This document shows positions 6,662-12,843 of a DNA stretch of 12,843 nucleotides, one piece after another. The notes under the pieces were generated by a model. It worked only from the letters and a program-made list of their open reading frames with translations. It had not been told where the DNA came from and did not search any database. Each line of letters starts with the position of its first letter. The first letter of the stretch is position 1. Origin of the DNA: Chitinophagales bacterium (GTDB taxonomy: Bacteria; Bacteroidota; Bacteroidia; Chitinophagales; UBA2359); NCBI GenBank assembly GCA_020629595.1, contig JAHDDA010000040.1:1-12843 (forward strand), read 5' to 3'. Made by a program: the position numbers and the translations under genes.

Positions 6662-8797
6662 TTATTTATTAGGTAACTTAACATAGAATGTAGTTCCTTT
6701 ACCCAGTTCACTTTCTAACCATATTTCACCTCTGTGCATAGAAACAATTTTTTCACTTATCCCTAAGCCTATACCAGTACCAGATACTTCATCTTTTTCT
6801 GGACCACGCTGAAATAGTTTAAATATTTGTTCTATTCGATTTTGTTCTATTCCTTTTCCGTTATCTTTTAGTACAATAGTTGTATTGTCAGGTGAGCTTA
6901 ATGTTTGAATTTCTATTATTGGTGCTACATCTGGTTTAGAATACTTTATTGCGTTTACTATTAAATTATGTAATACTTGTTTAAGTAACGTTTTATCTGC
7001 TAAAATTGGTTTTATATTATCCAATTCAACTTTAGCATTTTTTTCTTCCATCAACAAGCGAATATCTAAGCAGATACCTTCTACTAAAAAGTGTATATCA
7101 GCTAATGTCTTTTTTAGTTTTATACCATCCAGTTTGGTATAGTCTAGTAAAGCTTTAATCATAGTTCCCATTCGGGCTGCACCAGACTTAATAAAACCCA
7201 TAAATTCTTTTTCACTTTCGCCCAGTTTATCTCCTAATTTTTTTTCAAGAATATTGGCAAAATTATTTATGGTTCTTACTGGCTCTTGTAAATCATGAGA
7301 AAGAATGTTGTTAAAATCACTTAACAACCTGTTTTTAGCTTTTAAATCGTGAATATAATCTTCTAATTGCTCACGAGTTTTATACTCTAAAGTCATATCG
7401 CTACCTGAGATAATATAACCTCCAACAATATCTCCTTTAAATACTGGTTTTACGGTAATTTGTACGGGTATTTTTTTGTTACCTTTATGGCTAATAAGTG
7501 TTTCTAAACCATTGTTTTGAATCATTGAGTTTTTAGCAATTAGTATTTTAGCTTCATCAATAAAGTTTTCAAGTGGTTTAGACATAACTTCAGATTTTTC
7601 ATAACCCGATAGTTTGGTCCAAGCATTATTTGCATCTACTATATTCATAGCTTCATCGGTAAGTAGTACAAAGTTTGAAATACTATCTACGATGTTAGCA
7701 ATGAATGCTCCAAATTGTAAACTTTTTTCAGCTTCAGCTCTGTAATTTTTAGCTTCTAAAACCCCCATTTCGTTGGTACTTCTAAGGGCTTCTTGCTGTG
7801 CAATCATATGATTTTTAAGAATACCTAGATAAATATCTGTATCTATTTCTTTTTTAATGGTTTCTATATCCTCTTTCTTGAAGAATGCTATACTTGTTGG
7901 TAATTTTGCTGCTATTGCAGATGCTGATCTCAATGAGTTTTCAAGCAATATCATTGTCCCAAAAAATTCTCCTTCAAATAGTTCAGCTAGTTCTACTTCT
8001 TCTTTTTCGATGTAAACACTACCCTGTTCTATCAAGTAAATGGTATCTCCTTTTTCTCCTTCTGTTATTATTTTTTCGTTTAAACTATAATTTTTCTTAT
8101 GAACAAACTTTTCTAAAGTTTCAATTTGTTCACTATTCAAATCCTTTAATAATCTATTGTTTTTCCAAGAAACAAAAGATGCTGGTTGAGCCAGACTACT
8201 TAATTGGCGTTCTCTTAGTTGACGCAATTCATACTCTACGGTATAAACATTTTTAGTTTTTTCTGGTTGAAGATGCTTTTGAGCATAAGGTGTGTAATAC
8301 TTATGAATTTTTAAGAACTTGATTTGTTTTTCAAGAAAATCTGCGAGGCTATCAACCATATTAAATGCAACCCATTCTTTAAAAAGATTGCCCGAAATTC
8401 GATTAAAACTATTTGTTCCTAGGTAAAATAAATCTGAATCGACAATAATTTTCTCTAAATCTGTTTTTGGGGTTTCGCCTACTTTGGTTACTTCTATTAA
8501 TCTTTGAATTTGTGATATTTGCTCATTATTATATCCATATTCAGGTAAGATTTTTGCGGCTAAAGCTGCTCCTTTTTGTTCATGTCCATTGTAAACTTCA
8601 ATAAACCCAAGATCGTGCATTAAGGCTGCTGTTTCGAGAATTGTAGATTCTTCTTTGCTTAAGTTATAAGATTCGCTTAAAATTATTGTATTATTTACAA
8701 CCTCTTGGGTATGCTCATAACAATGGTAATACAAGTTTGGATTTAGCTTGGTTCTTAACAATTGCGTTATGTACTTACTTACCTCTTGGTATTGCAT
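6662..8797 (-). CDS. Cytoplasmic hybrid sensor: HD - cNMP-binding-like - PAS - histidine kinase
   Basis: This 711-aa protein has no membrane segment. Residues about 15-130 are an HD domain with a full metal set (H29, H61-D62, D122), the fold of phosphohydrolases including nucleotide phosphodiesterases. Residues about 213-320 resemble a CRP/PKA cyclic-nucleotide-binding domain. The phosphate-binding cassette reads F-G-T (279-281) and R-S-A-S-A (290-294): the anchoring Arg is present, but the usual Glu of F-G-E is Thr281. A helical linker (325-365) leads to a PAS domain (about 366-472). The HisKA dimer has its phospho-acceptor His at 501 (S-H-D-L-Q-E-P-V-R). The HATPase domain has the N-box N611/N615, D-N-G-K-G-I (645-650) and G-T-G-I-G-L-G (673-679). 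It is predicted to autophosphorylate in response to a cytosolic ligand. No receiver or response regulator lies nearby. It lies downstream of two cyclase genes on the same strand. Confidence 0.92.
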   Translation of the reverse strand: MQYQEVSKYITQLLRTKLNPNLYYHCYEHTQEVVNNTIILSESYNLSKEESTILETAALMHDLGFIEVYNGHEQKGAALAAKILPEYGYNNEQISQIQRLIEVTKVGETPKTDLEKIIVDSDLFYLGTNSFNRISGNLFKEWVAFNMVDSLADFLEKQIKFLKIHKYYTPYAQKHLQPEKTKNVYTVEYELRQLRERQLSSLAQPASFVSWKNNRLLKDLNSEQIETLEKFVHKKNYSLNEKIITEGEKGDTIYLIEQGSVYIEKEEVELAELFEGEFFGTMILLENSLRSASAIAAKLPTSIAFFKKEDIETIKKEIDTDIYLGILKNHMIAQQEALRSTNEMGVLEAKNYRAEAEKSLQFGAFIANIVDSISNFVLLTDEAMNIVDANNAWTKLSGYEKSEVMSKPLENFIDEAKILIAKNSMIQNNGLETLISHKGNKKIPVQITVKPVFKGDIVGGYIISGSDMTLEYKTREQLEDYIHDLKAKNRLLSDFNNILSHDLQEPVRTINNFANILEKKLGDKLGESEKEFMGFIKSGAARMGTMIKALLDYTKLDGIKLKKTLADIHFLVEGICLDIRLLMEEKNAKVELDNIKPILADKTLLKQVLHNLIVNAIKYSKPDVAPIIEIQTLSSPDNTTIVLKDNGKGIEQNRIEQIFKLFQRGPEKDEVSGTGIGLGISEKIVSMHRGEIWLESELGKGTTFYVKLPNK

Positions 8798-9106
8798 TTT
8801 CTATTTTTGGATAAAGAGTTTATTTAAAGATTCAAACTTATGTGTGTTAATATACTGCAAATAAATTGTAATAAACTAAATTAAACTTATTTTACTATTT
8901 TAAAGAAGTGATAAAACAAGTATTTTTAAGATAATAGTTCAAATATCTAAATCAAATACTAATTTTCCAACTACTAATACAAATATTATATGATAAATAT
9001 GAAAATAATTAACTTATAACATTATTCTAATACGTATTTACTTTTTTTTTGTTTTCAAACAGTAAACAACATTAGACTTTAAGTGTTTCCAACTGCTCAA
9101 CGGCAT
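8798..9106. other. 309-bp AT-rich intergenic region
   Basis: This is the gap between the C1-like cyclase (upstream) and the histidine kinase (downstream) on the - strand. It is very AT-rich with short A and T runs. The only site I can support is the promoter candidate at 8833-8861. I see no strong terminator hairpin, RNA gene, repeat or credible small ORF. Confidence 0.6.
8833..8861 (-). promoter_or_regulatory. Candidate promoter for the HD/cNMP-like histidine kinase
   Basis: On the - strand, TTTG (8858-8861) is followed after 17 bases by TAAGTTTG (8833-8840), a full match to TAnnTTTG. The spacing is at the short end of what Bacteroidota promoters tolerate. Transcription would start near 8826, about 30 nt before the start codon. 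Confidence 0.5.
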
Positions 9107-10816
9107 TTAGGTAATTACAAAGTAATCTAATTGTTCTTTATTTAAGAATGTAAGTTTTTCGTAAATTTTATTAGTACAATTAATTTTCCCTATTTTACCC
9201 GATTGTTCTAATACTTGGGCTATTTGAACGGTTTTGCCCCAAACATCGTAGGCATATTTTATAGTACCGAACACTCCTGCTATGAGTTCTCCTGAATTTA
9301 TACCAATACGTACTAAAATTTTTTCTTTTATTTGAATTTTACTATTGATTTGAGGCATTATTTCTAAAATCTCTATTGCAAATTTAACCATTTGTTTTAA
9401 ATGTTCTTTTTGGGCAACAGGAACACCAGATACTGCCATATAACAATCGCCAATGGTTTTTATTCTTTCTACTTTATGTTTTACCGCAATATCATCAAAA
9501 AGTGTAAAAATATAGTTAAGCGTATTTATTAGTTTTTCTGGCGTAACTGTATTGGTTAAATGGGTAAAACCTTTTATATCAATAAATATAACAGAGGCTT
9601 CGGTGTATTTTTTGGGTAAAATTTTATTATTACTTTGAAATTCTTGTAATGTTTGAACTGGAAAAATATTTTTTAATAATTCTTCTGTTTTTTGTTTCTC
9701 TAATAGTAATTCTTCTTGAAACGCTATTTCTTGTGAAATTAATTTTTTCATTCCTGTACTATAATGTTCTGTACCATATTGTAAAAAATAGGCTTGTAAA
9801 CTTGAATTTCTTTCTGCTGAACTGATAGAGAAATGGTTCTTAAATTTTATTTGTATTTGTGTTCTTATAGTCTCTGCCTCTTCTTTGTAGCCCAATATTT
9901 CACAGGTATTGTATAACATTAAGCATTCTTGCGAATGTAGAAATGTAGAAAACAAATACTTTCTAATTGGATTTAGGTATAAATAAATAAGTTCGTAGTT
10001 TTTAAGCACGTAATAAGCATAATGTGCATTAGTTACTTTTAGTAGGTAGTTTAGAGATACATCGTTTTGTAAATTATGTTCAACTATTTCTTCTTTTACG
10101 TGTGCCAATTCTTCTTTTGCTAGACTTGCGTATTTTAGCTTTATGCTTATGATTATATCAAAAAAACGGATTTGAAAATACTTAACGTCTAATTTTTGTT
10201 TATAAACTTTTGATTGTTTTTGATATAAACGAAGCGACAGCCTTGCATAATGCAAACATTGATGATACTTCTCTTGATACATATACAACAGTGCCAGATG
10301 TCTATAAAAATCGGCTGTTATTAATCCATTGTTTAATAAGTTTACTTTTACTTTTAGTTTAGGAATAACTTTTTCGGCAACTTTAAATTGGGCATTAAAG
10401 CTACATTCCAATATAAAACTCAACCAGATATTAATAGTTAACACCTCTGATTGAGCATATTTTAAGGCTTCTTTTATAGCAAACAACCTTTTTACAGGAA
10501 GTCGTGTATTTAAGGCGTAATGCCTATACAATTCACCTATAGTATCATCTAAATATCCATTATTTTTACAAAGTCTTATACCTTTTAAAGCAATATTTTC
10601 TCCCTTAGCAAACTGAAAAGTAACATAATAGGCATAACTTAGATATTGATATACTTTCGCATTTATGTTATCAAATGTAGCATCATTAAATAGTAACAAA
10701 AATTGATTGGCTTGCTTTATAACATTAGCATAGTCATTCTTTTCAAAATGAACTTGAATTTCATTTTGAAATGCTATTTTTTCTTGCTTTTGTTTGTTTG
10801 AGTAAATATGGCTCAT
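9107..10816 (-). CDS. TPR-class III nucleotidyl cyclase, C1-like subunit (metal site kept, Asn/Arg/Lys lost)
   Basis: This 569-aa soluble protein has an N-terminal alpha-solenoid of TPR-like helix pairs (about 15-330), a signalling helix (about 355-385) ending in L-L-K-N-I-F-P, and a class III cyclase domain (about 404-569). Both metal-binding Asp residues are present: D413 in F-I-D-I-K-G-F-T and D457 in T-I-G-D-C-Y. The base-recognising K453 and D524 (Y-D-V-W-G) are also kept and predict ATP. The catalytic Asn is Q531 and the transition-state Arg is V535 (T-V-Q-I-A-Q-V). The terminal hairpin with K-G-K-G is missing: after K-I-Y-E-K-L the protein jumps to the last strand Y-F-V-I-T. A homodimer should therefore be inactive or weak, but the metal site could pair with the neighbour's complementary half. 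A TGA lies four codons before the ATG at 10814-10816 with no other start between. It follows the partner gene by 106 bp. Confidence 0.92.
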   Translation of the reverse strand: MSHIYSNKQKQEKIAFQNEIQVHFEKNDYANVIKQANQFLLLFNDATFDNINAKVYQYLSYAYYVTFQFAKGENIALKGIRLCKNNGYLDDTIGELYRHYALNTRLPVKRLFAIKEALKYAQSEVLTINIWLSFILECSFNAQFKVAEKVIPKLKVKVNLLNNGLITADFYRHLALLYMYQEKYHQCLHYARLSLRLYQKQSKVYKQKLDVKYFQIRFFDIIISIKLKYASLAKEELAHVKEEIVEHNLQNDVSLNYLLKVTNAHYAYYVLKNYELIYLYLNPIRKYLFSTFLHSQECLMLYNTCEILGYKEEAETIRTQIQIKFKNHFSISSAERNSSLQAYFLQYGTEHYSTGMKKLISQEIAFQEELLLEKQKTEELLKNIFPVQTLQEFQSNNKILPKKYTEASVIFIDIKGFTHLTNTVTPEKLINTLNYIFTLFDDIAVKHKVERIKTIGDCYMAVSGVPVAQKEHLKQMVKFAIEILEIMPQINSKIQIKEKILVRIGINSGELIAGVFGTIKYAYDVWGKTVQIAQVLEQSGKIGKINCTNKIYEKLTFLNKEQLDYFVIT

Positions 10817-10922
10817 ATACCAATTTCAAAAAGAAGGTTTAAAGCTGTAATTGTTGGTTAGGTTAAATCTACGAAAAGTTAAACAAAGAGTTTCTAAATT
10901 AAATAGTAATAATTACTAAATG

Positions 10923-12617
10923 TTATTTTCTAATAACAAAAAACCAAGTATTCATTTTACCTTTTCCTTTTATGTCTATCATTCCCCGATTTTCAAAGGT
11001 GTATGTCTCTTTTAATTGTTCATACACCTTGTTTGTACACTGAATTTTACCAGTTAGACCATAACTTTGCATTCTTGCTGCTGTGTTTACTGTATCGCCC
11101 CAAACATCATAAGCAAATTTTCTGTGCCCAACTACACCCGCAATTAACGAACCAGAATCTACACCTATTTTTAGCTTAATATCAGTGTTTTTATTTTTAT
11201 TAAACTTAGATAACTCTTTTAGTATAGATTGGGCAAATGCCATAATATTGGTTAAATGCTTATCATTTGGTAGTGGAACACCTGCAACTGCCATATAGGT
11301 ACTACCAATGGTTTTAATCCGTTCAATTTTGTGAGCAATAGCCAATTTATCAAAAGCAGTTATTATTTCATTAAGTAGTTCAATTACTTCTTCAGGGCAT
11401 TTATTATCCAAAATGGTGTTCAAATTTACAAGTTCGGCAAACAAAACACTTACACTTTCATACTTCTGGGGTTTTACAAAATCATTTTCTTTTAGCTCTA
11501 TTACCGCTTGTTGGGGTAATATATTACTCAGTAATTCATCAAACTTAATTTTTTCGGCTTCAATGTTTGTTCTATATCTCTTCTCTTGGTCAAAAAGCAC
11601 TTTACTTTTATCTGCTTCACTTTCTGCTTCTCTCAGCTCTAAAAAAGCACTCATCTTTAAAAGTCGTTTTGCCCTTTCTTTTACATAATATCTGTTTGCC
11701 GATTTTAAATATTCATCTGATAATACAATTGCTTTTTGGTGCATTCCAAGCGAGTGATAACAACTTATTAAATCAGAATAAATCTCAAAATGAAATTCTG
11801 TAAATGGAAACTCTATCGCTTTTTCTAAAAACCTCAAAGCATTGTTAAAGTCTTTACTTTGCTTATAAAAAAGCCCCCAAGCATACTGGTATGTACTTAA
11901 TATTTCTTCATTTTCCGAAATTTGCTCTATTTTATTTTCCAAGGATTTTAAAAGCTCTTGAGCTTTTTCCATTTCTCCCAAACAACTATAATATATAGGT
12001 ATTTTTACTTTTTCTTGCCATAAAAAATCATTATCAAACTTTGCGTTTTCCAAGCCTTTCAAACTGTAAAGCAGTGCCGCTTTATAATTTTTAAGATGAG
12101 CAAAACAGTTGCTAGCCAATAGGTTGTGGTAACTATAAACTTTAGGTTTTAGCACATAATTATTATCTTCCAAAATAGGTGAAATTATATCTAATGATTT
12201 TTGTATTTTTCCTAAATCGAAGTATAATGAGGCAATGTTAAATTGTATTGAAGGTAAAATTTCACGATTATTAGTTTGTTGAGCAATTTGCTTTGCTTTT
12301 TTAAGAAAAAATAGTGCTTGATCGTTTATATGAAATTTACCATACACATTAGCCAATCGCATATATTGACTTGCAAGTATTTCTAAATAGTTAAATGAAT
12401 TGGCAAGCTCTATTCCTTTTTTTGCATAAAAAATAGCTTTTTTGGTATTTTTTGTATCGTGAAAAAACATTGTAAGGTCATTATATAAATGAACCAAAGT
12501 GGCAATATTTTTATTATTAGCTGTATTATTCTCGATATAATTTACAGCCAACTCAATACTTTTATTTATATCTCCAGTTTCAAATAAATGTAAAACCTCA
12601 CCTACAATTTTTTCCAT
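10923..12617 (-). CDS. TPR-class III nucleotidyl cyclase, C2-like subunit (metal Asp lost, Asn/Arg/Lys kept)
   Basis: This 564-aa soluble protein carries tandem TPRs (about 5-310, with clear A-x-x-Y/F and L-G repeats), a coiled signalling helix (about 315-362), an L-L-S-N-I-L-P linker and a class III cyclase domain (about 386-564). The two metal-binding Asp positions are replaced by E395 (F-A-E-L-V-N-L-N) and S439 (I-K-T-I-G-S-T-Y-M-A). The second stretch is essentially that of mammalian adenylyl cyclase C2. Retained are K435 and D504 (adenine recognition, so ATP is the likely substrate), N511 and R515 (T-V-N-T-A-A-R-M), and K550 in I-K-G-K-G. Alone it cannot bind the catalytic metals normally, so it is predicted to act as the C2-like half of a heterodimer with the product of the next gene. 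The start at 12615-12617 gives a short leader and the first TPR at once. Confidence 0.92.
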   Translation of the reverse strand: MEKIVGEVLHLFETGDINKSIELAVNYIENNTANNKNIATLVHLYNDLTMFFHDTKNTKKAIFYAKKGIELANSFNYLEILASQYMRLANVYGKFHINDQALFFLKKAKQIAQQTNNREILPSIQFNIASLYFDLGKIQKSLDIISPILEDNNYVLKPKVYSYHNLLASNCFAHLKNYKAALLYSLKGLENAKFDNDFLWQEKVKIPIYYSCLGEMEKAQELLKSLENKIEQISENEEILSTYQYAWGLFYKQSKDFNNALRFLEKAIEFPFTEFHFEIYSDLISCYHSLGMHQKAIVLSDEYLKSANRYYVKERAKRLLKMSAFLELREAESEADKSKVLFDQEKRYRTNIEAEKIKFDELLSNILPQQAVIELKENDFVKPQKYESVSVLFAELVNLNTILDNKCPEEVIELLNEIITAFDKLAIAHKIERIKTIGSTYMAVAGVPLPNDKHLTNIMAFAQSILKELSKFNKNKNTDIKLKIGVDSGSLIAGVVGHRKFAYDVWGDTVNTAARMQSYGLTGKIQCTNKVYEQLKETYTFENRGMIDIKGKGKMNTWFFVIRK

Positions 12618-12645
12618 TGCTTATTTGAATAATTAGAAGTGTGTT

Positions 12646-12653
12646 CAAATTTA
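12646..12653 (-). promoter_or_regulatory. Possible -7 element upstream of the cyclase pair
   Basis: TAAATTTG on the - strand fully matches the Bacteroidota -7 consensus and would start transcription about 20-25 nt before the C2-like cyclase. No TTG lies at a normal spacing; the nearest is only 13 bases away and sits in the upstream terminator stem. This is therefore a weak call. Confidence 0.3.
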
Positions 12654-12657
12654 AACT

Positions 12658-12697
12658 AAAAATCCCCAACTAAGTTTAAATACTTAATTGGGGATTT
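12658..12697 (-). terminator. Intrinsic terminator of the symporter gene
   Basis: The 10-bp arms 12660-12669 and 12688-12697 pair perfectly (a CCCC/GGGG core). An inner AAGT/ACTT stem inside the 18-base loop extends the hairpin. Read on the - strand, the stem runs into five T residues (12658-12662). It lies 35 bp after the symporter stop codon and insulates the cyclase genes from it. Confidence 0.85.
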
Positions 12698-12732
12698 AGT
12701 GTTTACTTTAGCTGTAATATTGGTAGATTTTT

Positions 12733-12843
12733 TTACAAGCCTTTAATTTTCTCTAAGTAATCGTTAAACTCTTCTTTAACCTTTGGTGCTAAAAATACCA
12801 AACCAATCATATTAGGAAAAAGCATTGCAAAAATCATAGCATC
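12733..12843 (-). CDS. Alanine/glycine:cation symporter (AGCS family), C-terminal fragment
   Basis: The last 36 codons of a gene entering from the right edge are visible, ending with TAA at 12733-12735. They are too few to be a complete frame but are clearly coding. The translation starts D-A-M-I-F-A-M-L-F-P-N-M-I-G-L, which matches the last transmembrane helix of AGCS sodium:alanine symporters (D-A-M x5 P-N-x-I-G-L). A short charged cytoplasmic tail (P-K-V-K-E-E-F) follows. The protein would be an inner-membrane carrier importing alanine or glycine with Na+ or H+. The call rests on this short tail only. Confidence 0.75.
   Translation of the reverse strand, partial: DAMIFAMLFPNMIGLVFLAPKVKEEFNDYLEKIKGL

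Noticed and set aside
9072..9145. A short shifted frame after the C1-like cyclase end that could suggest a frameshifted C-terminus.
   Set aside because: It does not encode the expected K-G-K-G hairpin, and the in-frame end Y-F-V-I-T already matches the last strand of the paralogue, so the annotated stop is probably genuine.
10904..10918. A 7-bp AT-only palindrome just after the C2-like cyclase stop as a terminator.
   Set aside because: It has a one-base centre and no GC pairs, so it cannot form a stable hairpin; read-through to the C1-like gene is more likely.

Overview
The window is AT-rich DNA from a Bacteroidota bacterium, most likely Flavobacteriia-like. The evidence is two secreted proteins ending in type A sorting domains of the type IX secretion system (T9SS), SprB-like surface repeats, and candidate promoters of the Bacteroidota kind (TTG about 17-20 bases before TAnnTTTG). 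Gene order and many small membrane and signalling proteins also fit; the exact genus cannot be told.

Left part (1-3195, + strand): the 3' end of a large T9SS-exported repeat protein, then a smaller secreted paralogue with a signal peptide. Their bodies have diverged, but both end in the same 380-bp block (1473-1852 and 2706-3085), identical at every base I compared. It encodes the sorting domain and also covers about 113 bp of 3' flank. A REP-like hairpin and a strong bidirectional terminator close this part.

Middle (3247-6652): S-adenosylhomocysteine hydrolase (ahcY) with a good upstream promoter, and a DUF2064/TIGR04282 GT-A glycosyltransferase-like gene, both on the - strand. Divergent from them lie scpB (chromosome condensation) and a PAP2-like polytopic membrane protein, a likely two-gene operon.

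Right part (6662-12617, - strand, transcribed right to left): two neighbouring genes for soluble TPR-class III nucleotidyl cyclases, then a cytoplasmic histidine kinase with HD, cyclic-nucleotide-binding-like, PAS, HisKA and HATPase domains. The two cyclases have complementary defects. The 564-aa protein lost both metal-binding Asp residues but keeps the base-recognition Lys/Asp, the Asn/Arg pair and the terminal KGKG lysine. The 569-aa protein keeps both metal Asp residues but lost the Asn/Arg pair and the KGKG hairpin. This is the division of labour seen between the C2 and C1 domains of mammalian adenylyl cyclases, so together they are predicted to build one active site as an obligate heterodimer. 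The adjacent kinase may read and perhaps degrade the nucleotide, giving a candidate local cAMP circuit. The window ends in the C-terminus of an alanine/glycine:cation symporter (AGCS) followed by its terminator.
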